Source: Chloroflexota bacterium
Lineage (GTDB): Bacteria > Chloroflexota > Limnocylindria > Limnocylindrales > CSP1-4
Assembly: GCA_016200675.1 (NCBI GenBank)
Contig: JACQEH010000071.1
Coordinates: 1-9,356, forward strand
Length of the DNA: 9,356 nucleotides
Reading direction: 5' to 3'
The first letter of the stretch is position 1; the number at the start of each line of letters is the position of its first letter. Both the position numbers and the translations under genes were made by a program. Below the pieces are notes generated by a model, which saw only the letters and a program-made list of their open reading frames with translations, searched no databases and had not been told where the DNA came from. Positions 1-6,216 of this stretch are shown here, piece by piece.

Positions 1-726
1 ATCCTGCTGGTGAGCCTCACCCTCGTCCTCGGGGCCTGGCGGATGGTGGCCGGCCGCGGCGAGGAGGGGTTCGCGGCCCGCTGGCTCGGCCTGACGGTTG
101 TCTGGGGGGCGATCGCCCTGACCGTGCTTGCGCCGTCCCTCCAGACGGTCGTGCCGGGCCTCCCGAACGACCACTACCACGCCTTCCTCGACCAGGCCGT
201 GATCGTGATCCTGGCGCTCGGGCTGCGGGCCGTCGCCGCCGGTTCGGGGCTCGCCGTCCGGGTCGACCGGACGGCCCGCGTCGTGGTGGCCGGGGTGGTC
301 CTGGCAATCGTCGCCGTCGATGTCTCCCGCTGGCCGCCGCTCAGCCAGGCGAACGGCGGGTGGACCGCGGCCCAGGCCGCCGGGATCCGCATCGCGCGGG
401 AGAGCGCCGGGCGCGTCCTGGACGTCCGCGGCCTGCCGCTCTTCAAGACGGCGGAGGGGATCGGCTTCCCGGTCATCGCTGCGGGCGGCTCGGCGGTCAT
501 CGCCACCAGCGAGGCCAGCGCCGATCGGCCGATCGCGCCGGGGGCGACGCTCGTCATCGCCTGCGATCGCCTCTTCGAACCGGTCCTGCCGGGGACGTGC
601 GGAGGGGCCGCGGAGTCATGGCTCCTCGGCCACATCCCGGGGCTTGGCAGCGGGGCCGCGGCCCCGCTCCTCATCGACCGCTTCGACGCCTCGCCGCGGA
701 CGTCGATCTCGATCTACCGGCCCTGA
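1..726 (+). CDS. C-terminal part of a polytopic membrane protein, possibly glycosyltransferase-like (5' end outside window)
   Basis: The frame is open from base 1 (Ile-Leu-Leu before the GTG at 10), so the gene probably enters from the left and that GTG is an internal codon; it ends with TGA at 724-726. Numbering from the GTG, three hydrophobic stretches at about residues 26-46, 60-78 and 88-105 look like membrane helices. They are followed by a soluble tail of about 130 residues with a Cys pair (CDRLFEPVLPGTC) that could form a disulfide outside the membrane. The PNDHYHAFLDQ segment between the first two helices resembles loops in large membrane glycosyltransferase-like or dolichyl-mannosyltransferase-like proteins of high-GC bacteria. 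That link is a family impression and not a motif-based proof, and no catalytic residues lie in this fragment. Third codon positions are strongly GC, as in the rest of the window. It is the only plus-strand gene and converges on the XRE regulator gene. Coding status is likely; function is uncertain. Confidence 0.72.
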   Translation: MLLVSLTLVLGAWRMVAGRGEEGFAARWLGLTVVWGAIALTVLAPSLQTVVPGLPNDHYHAFLDQAVIVILALGLRAVAAGSGLAVRVDRTARVVVAGVVLAIVAVDVSRWPPLSQANGGWTAAQAAGIRIARESAGRVLDVRGLPLFKTAEGIGFPVIAAGGSAVIATSEASADRPIAPGATLVIACDRLFEPVLPGTCGGAAESWLLGHIPGLGSGAAAPLLIDRFDASPRTSISIYRP

Positions 727-775
727 CCGGGCGGCAGCACCCGGCACGAGACCTCCGCCCGATCCCGCTGGAATC

Positions 776-808
776 GCGAACGCCGGCGCCCCGAACGCCG
801 GCGTTCGC
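776..808. terminator. Strong hairpin between convergent genes, likely bidirectional terminator
   Basis: Bases 776-788 (gcgaacgccggcg) and 796-808 (cgccggcgttcgc) are perfect reverse complements, giving a 13-bp stem with a 7-nt loop (ccccgaa). It sits 50 bp after the stop of the plus-strand membrane protein gene and 56 bp after the stop of the minus-strand XRE gene, where a terminator serving both strands would be expected. There is no T-run on either side, so it is not a textbook intrinsic terminator. U-poor hairpins at gene ends are common in GC-rich genomes, so termination or 3'-end protection is inferred. A weaker 5-bp stem (727-731 with 740-744) directly follows the first stop codon. Confidence 0.6.
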
Positions 809-863
809 TGTCCCCGAGACCCGGACGTGGAGGGCGATCCGGGCCGTACGATGAAGACGGTGG

Positions 864-1508
864 TCAGTACCGGTCGGAGGAACGCCCCGTCGGTCTGGTC
901 AGGGTTGGCGTCGAGGTCACGCGCGTGGCAATGCCCACGCGCGGCATGAGGCTCGGCTGGATCGACCGCGAGCCGTAGCTCGTCGGCCGGGTGGCCGGCA
1001 TCGGACCCGGCCGGGCATCCGCGGTTCCGTGGCTGCCGCCCGGCGCCGTCCGGGGGCCCATGGTCCCGTTCGCCACCGATCGCGTCTCGTTGCCAGCGGC
1101 GTGGCCGCTTCCGTTGGTGCCGGACGGCGTGTGATCGGCGGCGTGGAAGACGCGCCCGAAGCGGCGCATCCGCACGGCGAGGTAGTACTCCATGATCTGG
1201 CGCACCTGCGGCTCGCCGAGCGCCTCGTCGGCCCGCAGGGCGTACTCGACACGAGCGGTCGGATTCGCGGAGCCGCTGGTCACCAGGCCCAGGTACTGAG
1301 GCGTGTCCGCATCCTCGCGGATCTCGCGCAGCCCGCGGGCCAGCTTCGTGGCGGTTCCCAGGGAGGGCATCCGGTCGCCACGGATGAGGCGCGAGATCGT
1401 GGAGTGGTCGACCCCGGACTGCTGGGCGAGCTGTCGCTGGGACATCTTCTTCGCCTTGAGCTGGGCTCGAAGCCACTCGTTGAAGGCTCGACCGTTCTGG
1501 CTGGTCAT
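864..1508 (-). CDS. XRE-family helix-turn-helix transcriptional regulator with disordered tail
   Basis: This is a 214-residue protein. Residues about 10-60 form a Cro/C1-type HTH: the SQRQLAQQSGVDHSTISRLI core (23-42) followed by RGDRMPSLGTATKLARGL is the classic helix 2-turn-helix 3 pattern, so it should bind DNA as a cytoplasmic regulator. Residues about 70-118 (including RVEYALRADEALGEPQVRQIMEYYLAVRMRR) look helical and could serve dimerisation. After about residue 125 the protein becomes rich in Gly, Pro, Ser, Thr and Arg, with no recognisable fold and looser codon third positions than its neighbours. The tail may be disordered or may be read-through of former non-coding sequence. The start is ATG at 1506-1508; GGA lies 7 nt upstream and a better AGGAG lies about 15 nt upstream, so the RBS is not ideal. 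It stands 223 bp after the long minus-strand cluster and probably has its own promoter. A repeated 7-bp dyad just upstream suggests autoregulation. Its targets cannot be told from the sequence. Confidence 0.85.
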   Translation of the reverse strand: MTSQNGRAFNEWLRAQLKAKKMSQRQLAQQSGVDHSTISRLIRGDRMPSLGTATKLARGLREIREDADTPQYLGLVTSGSANPTARVEYALRADEALGEPQVRQIMEYYLAVRMRRFGRVFHAADHTPSGTNGSGHAAGNETRSVANGTMGPRTAPGGSHGTADARPGPMPATRPTSYGSRSIQPSLMPRVGIATRVTSTPTLTRPTGRSSDRY

Positions 1509-1528
1509 CGCAGGTTCCGGAGGCTCCT

Positions 1529-1563
1529 GTCGGGTGCACAGTGCGGGCGTGAACTGACCCGAC
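1529..1563. promoter_or_regulatory. Inverted repeat upstream of the XRE gene, candidate operator
   Basis: GTCGGGT (1529-1535) and ACCCGAC (1557-1563) are a perfect 7-bp inverted repeat with 28 bp between arm starts. The near arm begins 20 bp before the regulator's start codon. A 9-bp direct copy of the left arm plus flank (gtcgggtgc) recurs at 1637-1645. XRE repressors often bind dyads in their own promoters, so this is a plausible autoregulatory site, though the wide spacing would need looping or two dimers. The visible facts are the repeats; binding is inferred. Confidence 0.35.
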
Positions 1564-1588
1564 TATCGGTTCGGGACCCTTCCGTCCA
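1562..1588 (-). promoter_or_regulatory. Weak candidate promoter for the XRE gene
   Basis: Read on the minus strand, TGGACG (1588-1583, 4 of 6 matches to TTGACA) is followed after 15 bp by GATAGT (1567-1562), a partial TATAAT match. The spacer is shorter than the optimal 17 bp. The -10 box overlaps the upstream arm of the inverted repeat at 1529-1563, so a repressor there would block it. Transcription would start near 1555, giving a leader of about 45 nt. The match is weak and rests mainly on position. Confidence 0.22.
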
Positions 1589-1731
1589 TATCACCCGTTG
1601 GTACCTCGGCTCGGGGCCGGCCGACGGTTGTCCAGGGTCGGGTGCGGTGGAGTTCCGGCGAGTCGCGTGCGGTGCGCGGTACCGGGACCACCCGGCGGCG
1701 AACCCGCAATGGACGCCCGATCGCACCCCGA

Positions 1732-2707
1732 TCAGGCGGCCGCGGGCTCGACCCCCTTCGAGAGGCCCGCACCGCGGCGCTTGCCGGAGATCGCATAGGC
1801 GATGGCGCCGAGGATGATGATCGTGAGGACCGAGATCGTGCGGTCGACGACCGTGATCGCCAGCGCCTCGGTGTTCGGGACCTTGTAGACGATGGTCAGG
1901 AGGCCCACGACCGCGCCCTCCACGAAGCCGAGGCCCGCGGGCGTAATGGGGATCGCCGTCAGGAGCGACGCGCTCAGGGCGATGAAGAAAGCGCCGCTGA
2001 TGCCGAGGTGGACGTCGGTCATGCCGAGGGCCTGGACGACGAGATAGAGGCGCGTCGCCTCGGATCACGACCACGACGCCGCCGGCGAAGACGAGCTGAA
2101 TGTCCGCCGGCATCCCCGACCGGAACGAGACGAAGCCGGCCGCAAGGCCGAGGACCACGATCGCGAAGAGGTCGAGGATCCGCTCGATGAAGACGGTCCC
2201 GACCGTTCTCGAGAGCGAGACGCTCGAGTTGATCTTGAGGAGATAGGCCCGGTAGATGTCGCCGAGCTTGGCCGGCACGAGGCAGTTGACGAGCCAGGAC
2301 AGGAAGATGATCTCGGTCGCATCGCGGACCTGGAGCGGAAAGCCCGTCCGGCGGACGAGGATCGTCCAGCGCAGGCCGCGAAGGGGGAAGCCCAGGTAGA
2401 AGACCGCGAAGGCGGCCAGCAGGAGCAGGCCGTTGGCACGGAGGATCGCGCCCGGGACCTCGTCGAGGCGGAAGCCGGGCAGGCTCCGGGCAAAGAGGTA
2501 CAAGAGGGCCAGCGGCAGGGCCAGCGAGATGATCGTCCGCGGCTGGCGCAGGCGCCGACCGAGCGAGAGCTGCTCGGAGGTGACCTCCGGCTCCGCGTCG
2601 AGTCGCGGCGCCACGGGCGGGACGTCGGCGCCGGAGCCCCCGGCGTGCTGGCCCCCGGCGTGCTGCCCCCCGGCGTGCTGCCCCCCGGCGCCCGTCGGCG
2701 CGGTCAC
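1732..2707 (-). pseudogene. YbhN/UPF0104 (LPG-synthase membrane-domain type) protein, broken by internal deletion and frameshift
   Basis: Frame one starts at GTG 2707-2705, sharing four bases (GTGA) with the PHP stop. It encodes a Gly/Gln/His-rich N-terminus (residues 9-24), then membrane helices at about 57-74 and 93-108. Next come the family signature NCLVPAKLGDIYRAYLL (141-157) and ERILDLFAIVVLGLA (175-189), ending in GGVVVVI near residue 215 (base 2063). Homology then continues in another frame from about base 2061: EATRLYLVVQALG, followed by the second signature IPITPAGLGFVEG and two more hydrophobic segments, with TGA at 1732-1734. In this family roughly 60-80 residues (the end of one helix, a cytosolic loop and the next helix up to W-x-x-E) separate these two parts, and here they are absent. 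A deletion of a length not divisible by three therefore fits better than a single-base error. An intact protein would be a polytopic membrane protein of the family that contains the flippase/transmembrane part of MprF and AglD-type lipid/glycan proteins; the substrate is unknown. Left unrepaired, frame one runs on to 1505 with arginine-rich nonsense. An assembly collapse is an alternative to true decay. Confidence 0.75.
2641..2685 (-). repeat. Three 15-bp tandem repeats encoding AGGQH-type pentapeptides
   Basis: Three consecutive 15-bp units (2641-2655, 2656-2670, 2671-2685; cggcgtgctgccccc on the plus strand, the first with one change) encode a GGQHA pentapeptide array at residues about 8-24 of the YbhN-like protein, before its first membrane helix. 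The unit length keeps the reading frame, so copy-number change by replication slippage would only lengthen or shorten a probably disordered cytosolic tail. Partial copies flank the array. Confidence 0.85.
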
Positions 2708-3417
2708 GCCGGCGTCCCGGGGCGGACCCGCCCGCGACCCCTTGCGCGATTGATCGTCCGCGCCACGGGCGTCACGAGCCGGGCGTAGGCCGAACTCCGG
2801 CCGATGACGAGCTCCGGGCCCGCGCGCAGGGCGGCCCGCAGGCCGTCCGCGGTGGACGGATCCCCGCCGATCGCGGTGTAGGCAATCCCGACCTCGAGAG
2901 TCGTGTGGGCGTCGGACACGGCGACCCCGGGCACGCCGGCCGCGGCCGCGAGGGCCGCCGCGCGGGCGTTCCCGTCCCCGACCATGAGCCGGGCGTTCCA
3001 CGCCTCGACCCAGTCGACGGTGGCAGCCAGGCCTTCGAGGTCGCCGAGGCCCTCGCCCTTCGACAGGGAGCCGCGGAAGCGGTCGAACGGATGGGGGATC
3101 CCCACCAGGCCGCCCTGGGCCCGGACGGCCGCGATCGTCTCGACCGCGGACAGGCCCGGCGGGACGGCCTCGGTCAGGAAGACCGCGATGAGGTCGCCGT
3201 CGCGGGTCCGGATCTCCTCCCCCACCAGGATGGTCAGGCCCTCGGGCGCGGCCGCCCGGGCCTCGACGGCGCCGTCGATGCGGTCGTGGTCGGTGATGGC
3301 GAGGTGCGTCAGGCCGCGCCGGGCCGCGGTCCGGACCACGGATGCCGGCGAGGCCAGCGAGTCGAAGCTCGCCGACGTGTGGCAGTGGAGGTCGACGAAC
3401 GACCGGACCTGGTTCAC
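2704..3417 (-). CDS. PHP-domain metal-dependent phosphoesterase
   Basis: This is a 237-residue protein with the four PHP metal-site motifs in order: DLHCHT (9-14), ITDHD (41-45), GIPHPFD (106-112) and VSDAH (167-171), plus GEE (66-68). These His, Asp and Glu residues bind a two- or three-metal cluster, as in the PHP domains of DNA polymerase III alpha, histidinol phosphatase and the YciV/RnaAM nucleotidases. Stand-alone PHP proteins of this size commonly hydrolyse phosphoesters such as 3',5'-nucleoside bisphosphates or short RNA 5' ends; the actual substrate cannot be read from the sequence. No signal peptide is visible, so it is likely cytoplasmic. The start is GTG at 3417-3415, eight residues before the first metal motif and with no upstream in-frame alternative. 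It lies 22 bp after the mreB stop, and its TGA overlaps the GTG of the YbhN-like gene. The C-terminus is a short Arg/Gly/Pro-rich tail. Confidence 0.88.
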   Translation of the reverse strand: MNQVRSFVDLHCHTSASFDSLASPASVVRTAARRGLTHLAITDHDRIDGAVEARAAAPEGLTILVGEEIRTRDGDLIAVFLTEAVPPGLSAVETIAAVRAQGGLVGIPHPFDRFRGSLSKGEGLGDLEGLAATVDWVEAWNARLMVGDGNARAAALAAAAGVPGVAVSDAHTTLEVGIAYTAIGGDPSTADGLRAALRAGPELVIGRSSAYARLVTPVARTINRARGRGRVRPGTPA

Positions 3418-3439
3418 CGGCCGTGCCGCGCCCGCGTGC

Positions 3440-4438
3440 CTAGAAGTTCTGGACGAGCGACTTCTTGAAGAAGCCGTAGTGCTTGAGGGCCTCGCCGGTT
3501 CCCAGGGCGACGCAGTTGAGGGCGTTCTCGGCGACGTGGCAGGGCACGCCGGTGACCTGCGTCAGGAGCTTGTCGATGTTCCGGAGGAGGGCCCCGCCGC
3601 CGCTCATGACCATGCCCTTGTCGATGATGTCGGAGGACAGCTCGGGCGGCGTCTGCTCCAAAACCTGGCGGACCGCCGCGACGAGCTGCTGGAGGGGCGC
3701 TTCGATGGCCTCCATGACCTCGGAGCTGGTGATCGGGATGGTCCGTGGCAGGCCGGCGATGAGGTCGCGGCCGCGGACCTCCATGGTCAGCTCCCGCTCG
3801 AGCGGCAGGGCGGTCCCGATCTGGATCTTGACCTCCTCGGCCGTCCGCTCCCCGATCATGAGGTTGTACTTCTTCCGGATGTAGGTCGCGATGTGCTCGT
3901 CGAACTTGTTGCCGCCGACGCGCAGGGAGGTCGAGACGACGATCCCGCCGAGGGCGATGACGGCGATCTCGCTCGTCCCGCCGCCGATGTCGATGACCAT
4001 GTTCCCCGAAGGCCCGCTGATGGGGACGTTGGCCCCGATGGCCGCCGCGAGCGGCTCCTCGATGAGGTAGGCCTCCTTGGCCCCGGCCTTCAGGGCGGCG
4101 TCGCGGACGGCCCGCTTCTCGACCGAGGTCACGCCCGCCGGCACGCTGATCATGACCTCGGGCCGGCTGAACATGAACTTGCCCTGGGTGGCCTTGCCGA
4201 TGAAGAAGCGGAGCATCGCCTCGGTGATGACGTAGTCGGCGATGACGCCGTCCTTCATGGGCCGGATGGCGGTGATGTTGCCGGGGGTCCGCCCGATCAT
4301 CTCGCGGGCTTCCTCGCCCACGGCCCGGATGCGGTTGTCGTCGTCCACCGCCACCACGGAGGGTTCCTGGATGACGATGCCCTTGCCCTCGACGTGGACA
4401 AGGACGTTGGCGGTGCCGAGGTCGATGCCGATCTTCAT
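3440..4438 (-). CDS. mreB: Rod shape-determining actin homologue MreB/Mbl
   Basis: This 332-residue protein is the usual length for MreB. The actin-fold nucleotide site is complete: phosphate-1 loop IDLGTAN (5-11), EEPLAAAIG (127-135) with the conserved catalytic Glu, phosphate-2 loop IDIGGGTSEIAV (149-160) and adenosine motif MSGGGALLRNID (278-289). It should polymerise on ATP beneath the membrane and guide the elongation machinery that inserts peptidoglycan. Amphipathic membrane-binding elements are not obvious at the short N-terminus. The start ATG at 4438-4436 overlaps the murA stop as ATGA, so translation is probably coupled to murA; no well-placed Shine-Dalgarno is seen. No mreC or mreD follows. 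Instead PHP and YbhN-like genes do, which fits the Mbl-type locus found with murA in Firmicutes better than a classical mreBCD operon. The family call is secure; the MreB versus Mbl paralogue is not settled. Confidence 0.97.
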   Translation of the reverse strand: MKIGIDLGTANVLVHVEGKGIVIQEPSVVAVDDDNRIRAVGEEAREMIGRTPGNITAIRPMKDGVIADYVITEAMLRFFIGKATQGKFMFSRPEVMISVPAGVTSVEKRAVRDAALKAGAKEAYLIEEPLAAAIGANVPISGPSGNMVIDIGGGTSEIAVIALGGIVVSTSLRVGGNKFDEHIATYIRKKYNLMIGERTAEEVKIQIGTALPLERELTMEVRGRDLIAGLPRTIPITSSEVMEAIEAPLQQLVAAVRQVLEQTPPELSSDIIDKGMVMSGGGALLRNIDKLLTQVTGVPCHVAENALNCVALGTGEALKHYGFFKKSLVQNF

Positions 4439-5781
4439 GCGGGTGTGCCGGGATCCCCTTCCTGGACGCGCTCGATCCTGGCGCCGAGATCCAGGAACTT
4501 CGCCTCGATGTTCTCATACCCTCGCCGGACATGGTGTCCGCCGTGAATCGTGGATGTGCCGCGGGCGGCGAGCGCAGCCAGGATCAGCGACGCGCCGGCC
4601 CGCAGGTCGGAGATCTCCACCTCGGCGCCCCGGAGTTTCGCCGGCCCGTCGATCACCGCATGGTGGGGATCCGGGAGCTCGATCCGGGCGCCCATCTTGC
4701 GGAGCTCGGACATCCATTCGAGGCGGTCCTCGAAGATCGCCTCGTGGACGGTGGAGCGGCCCCGGGCCTGGGTCAGCAGGACGGTCGTCGGTGGCTGGAG
4801 GTCGGTCGCCAGGCCCGGATAGGGGGCCGTCTCGATGTCGATCGGGGCATAGGCCCCCGGGCCGACGGTCGTGGCATCCACCGCGAGGGTGTCGACGCCG
4901 CAGTCCACGGCAATCCCCATCCGGCCGAGGACCTGGACGAGCGCGTCGAGGTGGTCGCAGCGGGCCGCCTCGAGGGTGATCCTGCCGCCGGTCATGGCCG
5001 CCGCGACGGCGAAGGTGCCGGCCTCGATGCGATCCGGGACGACCGCGTGATCCGCGCCACGAAGGCGCTTCTTGCCGTGGACCTCGATCGTGTCCGGGAA
5101 CGTCCGCTCGACGTCGGCGCCCATCGCCTGGAGGAAGGTGACGAGGTCGTCGATCTCGGGCTCCTGGGCCGCTGGCCGGATCACCGTGTGGCCGTCGGCC
5201 AGGGTCGCCGCGAGCATCGCGTTCTCGGTGCCCATGACGGTCACGAACGGGAAGCGGATCTCGGCGCCGCGGAGGCGGCCCGGGGCCTTGGCGTAGTAGT
5301 AGCCGTAGCGGTAGTCGATGTCGGCGCCGAGGGCTCGCATGGCGTCGACGTGGAGGTCCACCGGCCGCCGCCCGATCCGGTCGCCGCCGGGGTTGCTGAT
5401 GATCACCTCGCCGAAGCGGGTCAGGAGCGGACCGAGGAGCATGAAGGAGGCCCGCATCTTGGCCGCCGCCTCGAGCGGCACGAAGAGCCAGTCCACGTCG
5501 CCGGCCGAGACCTCGTAGGTGTTCGGCTCGGGATGGTCCACCACGACGCCGAGGTCGCGGAGGGTCTCGGCCATCACCCGCACGTCCTCGATCTCGGGGA
5601 CGTTCGTGAAGCGGCAGCGCTCCCCGGTCAGGCAGGCGGCAGCGAGCATCTTGAGGGCCGCGTTCTTGGCCCCGGCCACGCGGACGCGGCCGTGCAGGGC
5701 GGCCCCGCCGGTGACGCGAAAGACCTCCCGGGTGACGGGCTGCGGGACGAACTCCCAGTGGAACGGTCGAGGATCCGCCAC
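4435..5781 (-). CDS. murA: UDP-N-acetylglucosamine 1-carboxyvinyltransferase MurA (Asp-type active site)
   Basis: MurA transfers enolpyruvate from PEP to UDP-GlcNAc, the first committed step of peptidoglycan synthesis, in the cytoplasm. The 448-residue protein shows the EPSP-synthase-like two-domain fold motifs: GAKNAAL (37-43; K39 and N40 equal E. coli K22 and N23), the loop NPGGDRIGRRPVDLH (130-144; R139 equals R120), PYPGLATDLQP (321-331; D327 equals D305) and SDLRAGASL (391-399; R394 equals R397). The loop residue that is Cys115 in E. coli is Asp134 here (codon GAC, bases 5382-5380). This is the natural Cys-to-Asp change known from Mycobacterium and Chlamydia that prevents alkylation by fosfomycin while keeping activity. 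The start is GTG at 5781-5779, 5 bp after the atpC stop. It gives an N-terminal extension of about 18 residues before the usual beginning (FRVTGG), and I find no better internal start. A GGGTAGG stretch over the atpC stop may act as RBS. The gene overlaps mreB by 4 nt. Confidence 0.97.
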   Translation of the reverse strand: MADPRPFHWEFVPQPVTREVFRVTGGAALHGRVRVAGAKNAALKMLAAACLTGERCRFTNVPEIEDVRVMAETLRDLGVVVDHPEPNTYEVSAGDVDWLFVPLEAAAKMRASFMLLGPLLTRFGEVIISNPGGDRIGRRPVDLHVDAMRALGADIDYRYGYYYAKAPGRLRGAEIRFPFVTVMGTENAMLAATLADGHTVIRPAAQEPEIDDLVTFLQAMGADVERTFPDTIEVHGKKRLRGADHAVVPDRIEAGTFAVAAAMTGGRITLEAARCDHLDALVQVLGRMGIAVDCGVDTLAVDATTVGPGAYAPIDIETAPYPGLATDLQPPTTVLLTQARGRSTVHEAIFEDRLEWMSELRKMGARIELPDPHHAVIDGPAKLRGAEVEISDLRAGASLILAALAARGTSTIHGGHHVRRGYENIEAKFLDLGARIERVQEGDPGTPA

Positions 5782-5786
5782 GCTGC

Positions 5787-6212
5787 CTACCCGCGGTGGC
5801 GGGGACCCTCCCGGTGGCGGAGCGCGACGCGCTGGCGCAGGAGTGCCACGGCCAGGGCGGCCCGGGCCTGGGTCAGGTCGGCGCCCTCGTGGAAGCCGCC
5901 CTCGAGGGCACGTTCCGCCTCGCGGCGGGCCTCGGCGGCCCGCTCGACGTCGATCTCGGCGGCCATGTCGGCCATCTCGGCCATGACCACGACCTTGTCG
6001 GGGCGGACCTGGAGGAAACCCCCCGCGATCGCGAATGTCTCGACCTGGCCGGCCTTCCGGATGCGGAGCTCGCCGACGCCGAGCGTCGTCACGAGCGGCG
6101 CATGGCGGGGCAGGACCCCGAGCTCGCCCTCCGCGCCGGGCAGCGTCACGGCGTCGACCGTGTCGCTGTAGGCCAGCTTCTCGGGCGTCACGATCTCCAG
6201 GAGGAGGGGCAT
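5787..6212 (-). CDS. atpC: F1Fo ATP synthase epsilon subunit
   Basis: This 141-residue protein has the epsilon-subunit N-terminal beta-sandwich (about 1-84; signature PGAEGELGVLPRHAPLVTTLGVGELRI, at 25-51 in part, and GGFLQV at 64-69). A charged helical region with ERAAEARREAERAL (90-103) and a second helix at about 112-135 form the C-terminal helical hairpin. Epsilon sits on the central stalk with gamma, couples rotation to the c-ring and can inhibit ATP hydrolysis through its C-terminal helices. The start is ATG at 6212-6210, 4 bp after the atpD stop, with GGCGGG eight bases upstream inside the end of atpD as a possible RBS. The stop is TAG at 5789-5787, 5 bp before murA. The Arg/His-rich C-terminal end is a little unusual but within family variation. 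Confidence 0.96.
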   Translation of the reverse strand: MPLLLEIVTPEKLAYSDTVDAVTLPGAEGELGVLPRHAPLVTTLGVGELRIRKAGQVETFAIAGGFLQVRPDKVVVMAEMADMAAEIDVERAAEARREAERALEGGFHEGADLTQARAALAVALLRQRVALRHREGPRHRG

Positions 6213-6216
6213 GGGA

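Noticed and set aside
1682..1695. CCGGG-ACCA-CCCGG stem after the YbhN-like stop as cluster terminator
   Set aside because: It has only five base pairs (six with a G-U pair) and no U-run. It is too weak to call a terminator, though the cluster must end somewhere between 1509 and 1731.
1505..2062. Continuation of YbhN-like frame one beyond the junction
   Set aside because: After GGVVVVI the frame yields Arg/Pro/His-rich nonsense, while clear family homology resumes in a different frame of the same strand.
2575..2589. 7-bp palindrome CGGAGGT/ACCTCCG inside the YbhN-like gene
   Set aside because: It lies within coding sequence (Glu-Val-Thr-Ser codons) with a one-base centre. It offers no start codon nearby and is likely chance.
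2903..4546. Long plus-strand open frame (547 codons) opposite mreB and the PHP gene
   Set aside because: The product is a composition-driven Asp/Gly/Arg/Leu-rich sequence with no domain. The opposite strand carries unmistakable MreB and PHP proteins. Such shadow frames are expected in GC-rich DNA.
4531..6171. Plus-strand open frame (546 codons) opposite murA and atpC
   Set aside because: It lies on the antisense strand of two certain genes and shows no motif, only reversed codon bias.
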